A stretch of DNA of 35,854 bases, taken from assembly GCF_009797935.1 (NCBI RefSeq), contig NZ_VOLC01000033.1, positions 1 to 35,854 of the forward strand, in the 5' to 3' direction. A program made the position numbers and the translations under genes. This document shows, piece by piece, positions 15,744 to 24,069 of this stretch; the stretch's first letter is position 1, and every line of letters starts with the position of its first letter. This stretch comes from Lunatibacter salilacus. Its GTDB lineage: Bacteria; Bacteroidota; Bacteroidia; Cytophagales; Cyclobacteriaceae. Below the pieces are notes generated by a model. It did no database searches and was not told where the DNA came from. It saw only the letters and a program-made list of their open reading frames with translations.

Positions 15744-16868
15744 ATGAAATCCAGACGTAATTTTTTACAGAAACTTACTCTTTCAGCCGTTTCTCTCCCC
15801 TTGGTATCGTCCCTGCAGGCCAAAGACGCTCACTTTTGGGCGGATTCGGCAGATTACCAGGGACCAGTACTACGTGTAGCCATTATGGGCCTGGGGAGCT
15901 ATGGAACCCGCGTGGCAGAAGCGATGAAGGATTGCAAAAAAGCCAAATTAGTTGGCGTAATAAGCGGAACTCCATCAAAAATTACGGAATGGCAATCCAA
16001 ATATAATATTCCTGAAAAAAACTGTTATAACTACGAGAACTTCGATGCCATAAAGGATAATCCGGATATTGATGCCGTGTATGTCATTACCCCAAATTCC
16101 CTACATAAAGACCAGGTAATCCGAGTAGCCCAGGCTGGAAAACATGCAATTTGCGAAAAGCCCATGGGATTAAATGCCAAGGAGGGTAGAGAAATGATAG
16201 AAGCATGCAAAAAAGCCAACGTACACCTGCTGGTTGGCTACAGAATGCATTTTGAAGCCAATACCCTCGAAATCATCCGTATGAGAAACGAGGGTGAGCT
16301 GGGCAAAGTGCTGTTTTTCCAAGGACTCAGCGGTTTTAAGATTGGAGATCCCACTCAATGGCGTCTCAATAAAGAATTGGCAGGAGGTGGTTCCATGATG
16401 GACATTGGGATTTATTCTGTCAATGGTGCCCGGTATATGGTCGGTGAAGAACCCATTTGGGTTACCGCGCAGGAGACCAAAACTGATCCAGTAAAATTCA
16501 AGGAGGGAGTGGATGAAACCATTCAGTTCCAGTTTGGATTCCCAGGCGGTGCAGTGGCTTCTTGCCTATCCACCTATAGCATGGGGAACTTGGATCGGTT
16601 TTTTCTAAATGGAGACAAGGGATATGCGGAACTGCAACCTTCCACAGGCTATGGGCCAATCAAGGGAAGAACCCACAAGGGTCCGCTCGAAAAACCTCAC
16701 GTAACGCATCAGACCGTGCAGATGGATGAGATGTCAGATATTATCTTGGCAGGCAAAAAACCTCAAGTACCTGTAGACGGGGAAGAAGGGTTGAAAGATT
16801 TGATCATCATAGACGCAATTTATAAGGCAGTAAAGACTGGTAAAAAAGTCCCCCTGAAAATTGTGTGA
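15744..16868 (+). CDS. Gfo/Idh/MocA-family oxidoreductase with Tat signal (glucose-fructose oxidoreductase-like)
   Basis: A 374-residue protein starting with a twin-arginine signal (SRRNFLQK at residues 3-10, then a weakly hydrophobic stretch to LQA). The Rossmann motif is GLGSYG in VAIMGLGSYGTRVAEAM, followed by CEKPMGLNAKEG, the EKP segment with the catalytic lysine of this family, and GGGSMMDIGIYSVNGARYM. Tat export suggests folding with tightly bound NADP in the cytoplasm before secretion, as known for Zymomonas GFOR; here that is inference. It likely oxidises or reduces a sugar derivative. A terminator follows directly. Confidence 0.92.
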   Translation: MKSRRNFLQKLTLSAVSLPLVSSLQAKDAHFWADSADYQGPVLRVAIMGLGSYGTRVAEAMKDCKKAKLVGVISGTPSKITEWQSKYNIPEKNCYNYENFDAIKDNPDIDAVYVITPNSLHKDQVIRVAQAGKHAICEKPMGLNAKEGREMIEACKKANVHLLVGYRMHFEANTLEIIRMRNEGELGKVLFFQGLSGFKIGDPTQWRLNKELAGGGSMMDIGIYSVNGARYMVGEEPIWVTAQETKTDPVKFKEGVDETIQFQFGFPGGAVASCLSTYSMGNLDRFFLNGDKGYAELQPSTGYGPIKGRTHKGPLEKPHVTHQTVQMDEMSDIILAGKKPQVPVDGEEGLKDLIIIDAIYKAVKTGKKVPLKIV

Positions 16869-16882
16869 GTAAAAAACTATTT

Positions 16883-16913
16883 AGGCTGTTCTATTTCTAG
16901 GACAGCCTTTTTT
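16883..16913 (+). terminator. Intrinsic terminator of the oxidoreductase gene
   Basis: AGGCTGTTC (16883-16891) pairs with GGACAGCCT (one G-U pair possible) around a short loop, followed by a T-run. Confidence 0.8.
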
Positions 16914-16957
16914 GATATTAAACATTACATAAGTAGTATATTTTTAATCACGACACC

Positions 16958-17440
16958 TCAGTTAGGAAGGTGAAACCTTATAGGTATCCGCATCCGTACC
17001 CTTACCGGTTCGCCGTTATTCATACCTGGGGTCCATTTAGGACTGCCTTCAACAAGTCTTTTGGCTTCCTCTTCACACCCGGCACCTATACTCCTCATCG
17101 CCTTAACATTGGAAGTTCTACCATCCTTTTCCAAAATAAAAACCACATATACTACACCCTCAATCTTAGTTTTTAACGCTGCGGTTGGGTAATTTAGGTT
17201 TTCCGCAAGGTACTCCTCCCACCCGTCCTGTCCTCCAACTGGACGTGGCATTTTATCCGCAACATCATACACTTGATCATCTTGAAAAATCTCAATAGGA
17301 GCGGTTACTGAATGTTTTAATGTTAACTTACAATGGGAATAAATATCGCCGGAAAGCGATATTTGCGCTGTCAATAGTAACCCGCTTAAAGCGAGAATTG
17401 ATTTAGCAGAAATTTTTGGGTATAATAGGCTTGGAAACAT
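16958..17440 (-). CDS. Short TonB C-terminal domain protein
   Basis: A 160-residue protein with an N-terminal hydrophobic segment (SAKSILALSGLLLTAQISLSG) that is either a signal peptide or a membrane anchor. The C-terminal ~95 residues are a TonB_C domain: YLAENLNYPTAALKTKIEGV, then VYVVFILEKDGRTSNVKAMR and GCEEEAKRLVEGSPKWTPGM, ending in VRVRMRIPIRFHLP. The Pro-rich spanning linker of true energy transducers is missing, and no exbB/exbD gene is near. It may therefore be a periplasmic TonB-like module rather than a complete transducer. It is encoded alone; 180 nt downstream lie no other minus-strand genes. Confidence 0.85.
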   Translation of the reverse strand: MFPSLLYPKISAKSILALSGLLLTAQISLSGDIYSHCKLTLKHSVTAPIEIFQDDQVYDVADKMPRPVGGQDGWEEYLAENLNYPTAALKTKIEGVVYVVFILEKDGRTSNVKAMRSIGAGCEEEAKRLVEGSPKWTPGMNNGEPVRVRMRIPIRFHLPN

Positions 17441-17618
17441 GACTAAATCGGATCAAATTAATTATTTAAATTAGTAGACATAAACGTCAAAACAAAGTAA
17501 AAGGTCTTTTTTTCCCTGAATGGTCACGTACTTATTTTAAGGGCTCTACAGCAAAGATTAATCCGCCTAAACTGGAAAAGTTGCCGACTTAGGGGTTGTT
17601 TTGAGATAAATCCGAAGC

Positions 17619-18125
17619 CTATTGTGTTTCCCTTTTTTTAATTATTACCCGGGAGAAAAACAGTACCAAAATCCCAAGTAAGCATATGACCACCATCACC
17701 CATTTTGTCAGCGTAAATATTCCGGCGATACCTGCTAGCACCTCGTATCTTATGGGAAACTTACTTATCAGAAAAATAATCAAACTGTTTTCCAAATAAT
17801 CGACCGGTATAATCCAAAGTGGAACCGCGGCTATTTTTCCAGATCCATTTAGTCTATATATGGCAAAAGCCAACATAAGGCAATAGATAATCGGATAGAT
17901 AAAATCCAGCATTAGGGTCCCTCTTATATACTTTTGCCGATCGTATTCCCCATAGCTCTCTATGGCTTCATAGGCTTCCCCCGCAGAATAATAAGTATAA
18001 GTATCTAAAATCGGTTCCTCAAAATCCCCAAAATATAACAAAAATAAAACGTTGAAAAGAACCGTTAAAATTAACAGAACGGACAAATTTCTTCTGGTAG
18101 CATATTTTTGAAACAAAGAATTCAT
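17619..18125 (-). CDS. Four-helix membrane protein of unknown function
   Basis: A 168-residue integral membrane protein. Predicted helices are LSVLLILTVLFNVLFLLYF, then DFIYPIIYCLMLAFAIY, a third around IAAVPLWIIPVDYLENSLII and a fourth MVVICLLGILVLFF near the C-terminus; an acidic/tyrosine-rich loop (about residues 40-72) separates helices 1 and 2. I do not recognise the family. The upstream in-frame codon at 18152 adds nine polar residues; the ATG at 18125 is preferred. It is monocistronic as far as can be seen. Confidence 0.75.
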   Translation of the reverse strand: MNSLFQKYATRRNLSVLLILTVLFNVLFLLYFGDFEEPILDTYTYYSAGEAYEAIESYGEYDRQKYIRGTLMLDFIYPIIYCLMLAFAIYRLNGSGKIAAVPLWIIPVDYLENSLIIFLISKFPIRYEVLAGIAGIFTLTKWVMVVICLLGILVLFFSRVIIKKRETQ

Positions 18126-18310
18126 ATGATATTTAGATGGAGCAAATATCACTACTTACGGCGATTAATCGAACTAATAATTTGAATTTAGATAAAATAA
18201 CTCAATATGTTACACCAATATCCCTAAAACGCATATGACATAAAATAAATCCCAATGTAAAAAACACCATATGACATCAAATCACTCTCCGCACTCAAAA
18301 ATTATAAAAT

Positions 18311-19408
18311 CTACTTTAAATTGACCCGTTGGCCACTTTTTGCACTTTCTATGGCCGCTTCCAAAATCTCGACCACCATCAAGTTGTTTTCCAACGATGA
18401 CAAATCGAAGGGATCCATGTCAATTTTCCCTTGAATTACTCCTGCAAAAAATGAAAATGGGTCGTCGTAGGGATAAGGTCTTTTTTTCATTACCAAAGGT
18501 TGTTCCTTTCCCTGACCCTCAAATCTTGAGACTACATCCGTTGAATTCTTCGCGATTAAATAACCCGTTTGCCCATATACTTCCATATCTTTACGGCTAA
18601 AGGGCCAATTCCAGGATGCCTGAATCACCCCAATAGATGATTCATACTGAAGTAAAATGGTAGCATCATCATCCACCTTCGGGTAAATGTCGGGTTTTAT
18701 TTGTTTAAGTTCCGCAGTGACAGAAATCGGACGCTCTCCCTTCATCAACCAAGTCATCAGATTTGCCCCGTAGCAGCCGAAGTCAATGACCGCTCCTCCA
18801 CCATTCTGAACCGGGTCGGTGAGCCAATCCAGAAATTCTTGGTTTACTCCGATCTCCTTAGGGCCCTCATGCCCGTCGTTGACGATTACCCTCCGGATGT
18901 CACCTATTTTTCCTTCCTCATGTACCTGTCGGAAGACTTCTTGGTTGCTGGCATACCAAGTGGTTTCGTAGTTAGTGATTAGGTGAATATTATGCTGCTC
19001 TGCAAGGTCCTTCATCTCTTTTGCGTGAGCGGTGCTTACCGCCAAGGGCTTTTCCACCATGACATGAATGCCTCTAGGTGCACAAGCTTGGACAACTTCC
19101 AAATGTTCATAGATAGACCCAAAGGCCGTAACTCCATCCGGAATAACGTTGGCAAACATTTCCTCCATACTGGGATATAATAAATCCATGGAGATATTAT
19201 TTCTTTTCATAAGGCGTTCTGCGAGGTCTCGATTGGGCTCTACAATGGCTACGAGCTGAATGTCTCCCTTATCCTGCCGTCCGAGTATCCAATTCACATG
19301 AGAATGGGTGAGGCCAACCACAGCTAAACGCACCGGCTCTTGCTGCTGGGAAAAAGAAACGTTGAAAAAAAGTAAATTGATTAAAATTAATGGGATGGTC
19401 AGTTTCAT
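18311..19408 (-). CDS. Gfo/Idh/MocA-family oxidoreductase with Sec signal peptide
   Basis: A 365-residue protein with an ordinary signal peptide (MKLTIPLILINLLFFNVSFS, then QQ). The Rossmann entry VRLAVVGLTHSHVNWILG has the variant GLTHSH in place of Gly-x-Gly-x-x-Gly, seen in a subset of this family. The EKP motif is HVMVEKPLAVSTA and the C-terminal domain has GGGAVIDFGCYGANLM. Sec export of an NAD(P)-dependent fold is unusual, since periplasmic cofactor is scarce; an unusual or redox-independent activity is possible. The start at 19438 would add ten residues before the signal, so 19408 is used. It lies 51 nt downstream of the basic-tail barrel gene and may share its transcript. Confidence 0.88.
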   Translation of the reverse strand: MKLTIPLILINLLFFNVSFSQQQEPVRLAVVGLTHSHVNWILGRQDKGDIQLVAIVEPNRDLAERLMKRNNISMDLLYPSMEEMFANVIPDGVTAFGSIYEHLEVVQACAPRGIHVMVEKPLAVSTAHAKEMKDLAEQHNIHLITNYETTWYASNQEVFRQVHEEGKIGDIRRVIVNDGHEGPKEIGVNQEFLDWLTDPVQNGGGAVIDFGCYGANLMTWLMKGERPISVTAELKQIKPDIYPKVDDDATILLQYESSIGVIQASWNWPFSRKDMEVYGQTGYLIAKNSTDVVSRFEGQGKEQPLVMKKRPYPYDDPFSFFAGVIQGKIDMDPFDLSSLENNLMVVEILEAAIESAKSGQRVNLK

Positions 19409-19458
19409 GGGGTAAGTTGGGTTTTTACAAAATAGCACTAATCCTTAAATATAGGGAT

Positions 19459-20082
19459 TTATTGGTTCCTAATGCCCTGGATGAACCGGGAAAAAGGTCC
19501 GGGATTTGATTTTTTTTGCGCTTTCCTTTTTTTTCTGGCCTTTTGACGCTTCCTTTTTTGTTGTTCCTTCCCTTTGACCAAGACTGGTCTTACAGAAATT
19601 CCCACCTGACCTGCATACCATTGTTCCTTTCCGGCTAGGTTGATATTCGGCTTGTAGTCTAGTGAAAAATTGACCTTCATCAGGGTCATTTCAACTCCCA
19701 AAACAAAATCTATTCCCATAGTAGGGTTTCCATACGTTGTAACCACTTGCATGGATTCCGGGACTTTTTGACGGCTTTCTTCCATTCCAACTGAGAGTCC
19801 TCCCCCATAGTAATAATTAAACCGTTTGCTGATCATTGGTCTATGCCGTGCAAGGAGAAGGTGGGCAGTAGTGTTGGCTGTAAAATCAGATTGGATGATA
19901 GCTTCCGCAGTGACTCCTTTCAGCAACCGCTGCTTCGCCGTGATTCCAATAGTACGGTAATCTTGATTATTACCGAAACGTAAGCCGGCGGATGTGCCAT
20001 AACTTTGACTGAAAGTAGGGAGGTTTAACCCAATTAATAAAACGAAAGTTGTGAAACCCGCTAGGTGCTTTTTATTTTTCAT
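19459..20082 (-). CDS. Exported barrel-like protein with very basic C-terminal tail
   Basis: A 207-residue protein with a signal peptide (MKNKKHLAGFTTFVLLIGLN to about TFSQ). Residues about 27-160 show alternating beta strands (GTSAGLRFGNN, TAEAIIQSDFTAN, NYYYGGGLSVGMEE, GIDFVLGVEMTLMKVNFSLD, YAGQVGISVRPVLVKG), like a small outer-membrane barrel. The last ~45 residues are unlike the rest: 14 of the 22 residues from KGKEQQ to AQKK are Lys or Arg, followed by SNPGPFSRFIQGI. The tail would face the periplasm and could bind peptidoglycan, LPS phosphates or nucleic acid; this is speculation. Function unknown. Confidence 0.78.
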   Translation of the reverse strand: MKNKKHLAGFTTFVLLIGLNLPTFSQSYGTSAGLRFGNNQDYRTIGITAKQRLLKGVTAEAIIQSDFTANTTAHLLLARHRPMISKRFNYYYGGGLSVGMEESRQKVPESMQVVTTYGNPTMGIDFVLGVEMTLMKVNFSLDYKPNINLAGKEQWYAGQVGISVRPVLVKGKEQQKRKRQKARKKRKAQKKSNPGPFSRFIQGIRNQ

Positions 20083-20254
20083 TCATTTTCCATTACGCCA
20101 ACCAAGGCAAAACATATTAGCCTAAAAATCATACCAACATCTGAGTATCATCCGTATTACATGCAATTTGTCCATTTTCTTAACCGGAAATCAATTAAAT
20201 TATTATATCCCTGATTTTTTTTTTAGTTTTAAACAAACAAAAACCTAAACTATT

Positions 20255-21001
20255 ATGAAGTACCTATTCACCTTATTGACGGCGTTAATTCTTTCACCCA
20301 TTTGGGCCCAGAATATTGAAGGGGCTTGGAAACTCACCCATGAGAACGGCAAACCGGTAAGTGATAAAGAATATATTAAAATTTATCAAGATGGATACTT
20401 CTCTTTTGGGGCCAAGGAGCTAGGCAGTAATAAATTTCTGGGAGCAGGTGGCGGTGAATTCACCCTCTCAGGCAGCGAATATACGGAGAGTCTTGATTTC
20501 TACACGTTTGACAAGGATCAGATAGGAACAAAAAACAACTATTCAATGGATTTTGCGGAAGATAAGCTCGTTATTTCCGCCCGTATAAAAGGTAAGGATT
20601 TGATTGAAATTTGGGAAAAAATATCCGACAGGGATGATGCCATCAACGGAACATGGGTAATTACCGGAAGAAAAAGAGACGGAGAAATCAGCAGCATGAC
20701 ACCGGGAGCCCGCCGGACGGTAAAAATCCTTGGTGGAGGCCGCTTTCAGTGGATTGCATTTAATTCGGAGACTAAAGAATTTTCCGGCACTGGTGGGGGA
20801 ACTTACACTGCCGAAGACGGGAAATACGTCGAAAACATCACCTTCTTTTCCCGGGACGACAGCCGGGTGGGTGCCAGCTTGGAGTTCGACTTTGAAGTGG
20901 TCGACAAGCAGTGGCATCACAGTGGCATGAGTTCAACCGGAAACCCAATCTACGAAATCTGGTCCTCCTATCAAGAAGCCTATTTGGCCAAAATCCGCTA
21001 A
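20255..21001 (+). CDS. Secreted protein with two tandem lipocalin-like domains
   Basis: A 248-residue protein with signal peptide MKYLFTLLTALILSPIWA. The mature part is an internal duplication: domain 1 (about 19-128) runs from IEGAWKLTHENGKPV through FLGAGGGEFTLSGSEYTESL to LIEIWEKI; domain 2 (about 134-240) runs from INGTWVITGRKRDGEI through FSGTGGGTYTAEDGKYVENI to IYEIWSSY. The shared GGG[ET][FY]T, Y-E/V-E-S/N and final EIW positions mark the repeat. Each copy looks like a small lipocalin-type beta barrel. Related Bacteroidetes proteins are of unknown ligand. It precedes slyD by 61 nt. Confidence 0.82.
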   Translation: MKYLFTLLTALILSPIWAQNIEGAWKLTHENGKPVSDKEYIKIYQDGYFSFGAKELGSNKFLGAGGGEFTLSGSEYTESLDFYTFDKDQIGTKNNYSMDFAEDKLVISARIKGKDLIEIWEKISDRDDAINGTWVITGRKRDGEISSMTPGARRTVKILGGGRFQWIAFNSETKEFSGTGGGTYTAEDGKYVENITFFSRDDSRVGASLEFDFEVVDKQWHHSGMSSTGNPIYEIWSSYQEAYLAKIR

Positions 21002-21028
21002 GCATTATAATTTCCAGCCAAATTCCCT

Positions 21029-21036
21029 TAATTTTG
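21029..21036 (+). promoter_or_regulatory. Candidate -7 element upstream of slyD
   Basis: TAATTTTG, matching TAnnTTTG, ends 26 nt before the slyD ATG. The same word in the context TTAATTTTG precedes the TonB receptor and ndk genes. No clear -33 TTTG is present. Confidence 0.45.
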
Positions 21037-21062
21037 GCAACTTAATGCTAAAGAATCTATAG

Positions 21063-21578
21063 ATGGTTGCTGAGAAAAATAAAATAGTTTCTATCGTGTA
21101 TGAACTGCACGTGGATGATGGAGAAAATGGTAAGGAATTTTTCGAGAAAGTAGAAGCTTCCGAGCCTTATGCCTTTCTCTTTGGTGCTGATAACCTCCTA
21201 CCCAAGCTGGAAGAGGCGATGGTTGGAAAGGGAATTGGCGATGCCTTTGAGGTCTCTATAGGATATTTGGACGGATATGGCGACTATGATGAATCTAAAA
21301 AAGTCATTGTCCCCAAAACTGCGTTTAAGGAAGATGGTAAATTACAACGTGACCTAATGAAAGTGGGTAAAGTTGTTTCCATGCAGGATGATAAAGGAAA
21401 CCCCATGCAAGGTGAAATCCTAAAGATTGATTACCGGGGGGTCTTAATGGATTTTAATTCTCCACTGGCGGGTTTGGACCTTTATTTTAAAGGTGAAATA
21501 GTCGGCATAAGAGATGCAGAACCCATTGAACTGGAACATGGCCATGCCCATGGACCTGATGGACACCATCATCACTAG
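21063..21578 (+). CDS. slyD: FKBP-type peptidyl-prolyl isomerase / metallochaperone SlyD
   Basis: A 171-residue cytoplasmic SlyD. The FKBP half starts IVSIVYELHVDDGENGKEFFEK and carries the AFLFGADNLLPKLEEAMVGKGIGD segment. The insert-in-flap domain follows (GYGDYDESKKVIVPKTAF and following, about 70-120), and the FKBP fold then closes (ILKIDYRGVLMDFNSPLAGLDL). The C-terminus is His-rich (HGHAHGPDGHHHH), shorter than in E. coli but still suited to binding nickel or zinc. It is separated from the upstream gene by 61 nt containing a promoter-like word, and followed by a strong terminator. Confidence 0.94.
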   Translation: MVAEKNKIVSIVYELHVDDGENGKEFFEKVEASEPYAFLFGADNLLPKLEEAMVGKGIGDAFEVSIGYLDGYGDYDESKKVIVPKTAFKEDGKLQRDLMKVGKVVSMQDDKGNPMQGEILKIDYRGVLMDFNSPLAGLDLYFKGEIVGIRDAEPIELEHGHAHGPDGHHHH

Positions 21579-21602
21579 TCTATGATCCGGGTTTAAAAAA
21601 TA

Positions 21603-21639
21603 AAAGGCCTGCCAGAATCTCCGGATCTGGCAGGCCTTT
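21603..21639. terminator. Bidirectional intrinsic terminator
   Basis: AAAGGCCTGCCAGA (21603-21616) and its exact complement TCTGGCAGGCCTTT (21626-21639), 9-nt loop, with T-runs on the plus strand and A-rich sequence on the left serving the minus strand. It separates convergent slyD and the GMC dehydrogenase. Confidence 0.9.
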
Positions 21640-21655
21640 GTTTTGACCATTATTT

Positions 21656-23359
21656 CTACGATTTACTCTCCCTTATGGCATGGTCTACCGACCGGGCTGC
21701 CATGGCCATATAAGTCAGGGATGGATTTTGGGTACTGGTAGAAGTCATGCAGGCACCGTCCGTTACATACACATTGGGACAGGCATGCACTTGATTCCAC
21801 TTGTTTAGGATAGAAGTCTTGGGATCATGTCCCATTCGTGCTCCTCCCATTTCATGGATATCCAGACCAGGTGCTCTTTTATCATCCCTGGTACGGATAT
21901 TTTTAAACCCGGCAGATTCAAACATTTCTGTCATTTGCTCCAGGTAGTCTGTAATCATCGCCTCGTCGTTTTGATCATAATCGATGGATACTTTGAGCTG
22001 TGGCATACCCCAGGCGTCTTTCTGATTGGGATCCAAGCTGACCCGACTTTCCTCCTTGGGAATGGTCTCCCCCATCATATGGGATCCAACCCTCCAAGTT
22101 CCAAATTTTGGAGTTAACAAGCTGTTTTCCAGATTTTCTCCAATGTCAGAATGATCCGTGATGATACTTCGGCTGCCACTGAATCCAGCCGCATACCCCC
22201 TAAGAAATCCCGTTTCCTGCTTTTCTACGTTTCTGAAGCGGGGAATGTATCCTCCATTGGGACGCTTTCCCTCTGTGGTATATTCTGCCAACCCTTCATA
22301 TTCGCCTGAAATTCCTGCCCTGTAATTGTGGAAGGCAACAAATTTGCCCAAGAGCCCATTGTCATTTCCCAGTCCATCCGGAAATCTGGATGACTTGGAA
22401 TTTAAAAGAACCAAGTTGGAATTGAGCGCACTGGCATTGAGAAATATGATATCCGCATAGTACTCGGTAGTTTCCAACGTCAACGCATCGATTACCAACA
22501 CTCCGGTTGCCCTGCCTTTTTGCTCGTCATAAATTATGGAGTGAACCACGGCATTGTTTTGCAGCGTTAGGTTGCCTGTATTCATTGCCCAAGGAAGTGT
22601 GGAGGAATTACTACTGAAATATCCCCCAAACGGACAGCCACGCTGACACAGTGCTCTGTGTTGACAAATGGCCCGGCCTTGCTTGGCGTAGTATTCCTCG
22701 TTTCCTGTAATATGGGCACAACGACCTATAACGATGTCCCTTCCGGGATAATTTTCTCCCACGTGGGTTTTGAAATATTTTTCCACAGCAGTCAACTCCA
22801 TGGCAGGGAGAAATTCACCATCGGGCAGGTTTGGAAGTCCATCCAAATTACCCGAAACGCCTACAAACTTCTCCACATGGCTATACCATGGTGCCAAGTC
22901 CTTATATCGAATCGGCCAATCCACAGCAAAGCCATCCCTGGCTGGGCCTTCGAAGTCAAAGTCGCTCCAGCGCTGCACCTGCCTTGCCCATAAAAGGGAT
23001 TTTCCACCTGTTTGGTAGCCCCTAATCCAGTCAAAGGGTTTGTCCTGAATGTAGGGATGCTCGGTGTCCTTTACGAAAAAATGCTGGGCATCCTCACGGA
23101 AAGCATAACATCGGCTAATTACAGGATTTTCTTTTCTGATGTCTTCATTTATATTACCCCTATGCTCAAATTCCCAGGGATTCAAGTTGGTAGTGGGGTA
23201 ATCTTTGATATGTTCCACGGATTTCCCCCTTTCAAGCACGAGGGTTTTAAGCCCTTTTTCGGTAAGCTCCTTGGCTGCCCATCCGCCGCTCATTCCTGAG
23301 CCGATGACGATAGCGTCGAAGGTATTTTCTTTTTTATGTTGAATATTCAGGTTAGCCAT
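21656..23359 (-). CDS. GMC-family oxidoreductase (membrane-bound gluconate/sorbitol dehydrogenase large-subunit type)
   Basis: A 567-residue flavoprotein. The FAD-binding motif is VIGSGMSGGWAAKEL near the N-terminus, with LVLERG as the ribose-binding strand. GGKSLLWARQVQRW and the Cys cluster CQHRALCQRGCPFGG are typical of the three-subunit gluconate/2-keto-gluconate dehydrogenase large subunits; the C-terminal half holds HEMGGARMGHDP and the closing TSTSTQNPSLTYMAMAARS segment. It has no signal peptide and probably leaves the cytoplasm bound to its Tat-signal partner encoded just upstream (8-nt overlap). It should oxidise a sugar, polyol or sugar acid; the electron-accepting cytochrome gene is not in the neighbourhood. 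Confidence 0.93.
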   Translation of the reverse strand: MANLNIQHKKENTFDAIVIGSGMSGGWAAKELTEKGLKTLVLERGKSVEHIKDYPTTNLNPWEFEHRGNINEDIRKENPVISRCYAFREDAQHFFVKDTEHPYIQDKPFDWIRGYQTGGKSLLWARQVQRWSDFDFEGPARDGFAVDWPIRYKDLAPWYSHVEKFVGVSGNLDGLPNLPDGEFLPAMELTAVEKYFKTHVGENYPGRDIVIGRCAHITGNEEYYAKQGRAICQHRALCQRGCPFGGYFSSNSSTLPWAMNTGNLTLQNNAVVHSIIYDEQKGRATGVLVIDALTLETTEYYADIIFLNASALNSNLVLLNSKSSRFPDGLGNDNGLLGKFVAFHNYRAGISGEYEGLAEYTTEGKRPNGGYIPRFRNVEKQETGFLRGYAAGFSGSRSIITDHSDIGENLENSLLTPKFGTWRVGSHMMGETIPKEESRVSLDPNQKDAWGMPQLKVSIDYDQNDEAMITDYLEQMTEMFESAGFKNIRTRDDKRAPGLDIHEMGGARMGHDPKTSILNKWNQVHACPNVYVTDGACMTSTSTQNPSLTYMAMAARSVDHAIRESKS

Positions 23360-23915
23360 TGGGATTAATTCGTTCTAATTCGGATACAAGTTTACTGCCC
23401 TTAAATCCTCCCGGGATCATTTTGTAGGGCATTATTTCAGTTAGATAATATTCAGAGGTCAGGTAACCCTGAAGTGCGAATCTTTTGGTGATCGCTAAAA
23501 AGTTTTTTGTAGAGGCCAGATCTGAATTTTCTTCAGCTTCCATAGCCATGATGCCTCGATAGGCCTCTGCAGATTCGGAAGAGTCCATTTTTTCAAATGT
23601 CTTGCCGAATTCCTTTTTGCTAAAGGCATCAAAACTCTTCAGACCTTTAAGAAACTGCTCCTGTTCTGATTCAGGAAGGCAATCATTGGCCATGATAAGC
23701 ACAAAATCGGGAAGGTCTACTTCTTCTCCCTTTTTGAGTTTTACTCCCGGAAATATCGTATTGGTTACTTGGTTTAATGTTTCTCGTTGTGAAGCTGTTA
23801 CCTGAAGCTTTTCATAAGCCTCCAAGACAGATTCTTGGGTGAAGTCACAGGATGGGATCAGTATAACTCCCCCTGTAATCCAGGCCAATTGTTTTAAGGC
23901 TAACCTTCTATCCAT
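23352..23915 (-). CDS. Gluconate 2-dehydrogenase subunit 3 family protein, Tat signal
   Basis: A 187-residue small subunit (PF13618 type). The N-terminus MDRRLALKQLAWITGGVILI has a twin-arginine motif, a hydrophobic stretch and a Cys in PSCDF that could be lipidated. The body is helical, with TNTIFPGVKLKKGEEVDLPDFV and the C-terminal TSEYYLTEIMPYKMIPGGF typical of the family. It guides the GMC partner through the Tat system and anchors the complex (known for the family). A TTG at 23948 extends the frame by 11 residues; the ATG at 23915 gives a normal Tat signal. The stop overlaps the large-subunit start by 8 nt. Confidence 0.92.
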   Translation of the reverse strand: MDRRLALKQLAWITGGVILIPSCDFTQESVLEAYEKLQVTASQRETLNQVTNTIFPGVKLKKGEEVDLPDFVLIMANDCLPESEQEQFLKGLKSFDAFSKKEFGKTFEKMDSSESAEAYRGIMAMEAEENSDLASTKNFLAITKRFALQGYLTSEYYLTEIMPYKMIPGGFKGSKLVSELERINPNG

Positions 23916-24015
23916 TGTCAGTTTGTGATACTTTGATTGGGTGGTCAAGTTATGTGTTTTTTGACAAAATCCATAACCTTTCTGTGATCGGTAACCACCG
24001 CTTAAAAAATTAAAT

Positions 24016-24023
24016 TAATTTTG
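24016..24023 (+). promoter_or_regulatory. Candidate -7 element upstream of the TonB receptor gene
   Basis: TAATTTTG in the context TTAATTTTGCGG, 46 nt before the ATG at 24070; matches TAnnTTTG. No convincing -33 element. Confidence 0.4.
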
Positions 24024-24069
24024 CGGTATTATTACAATCTACCGGCCCTACGGGCACATCCAAAAAGCG

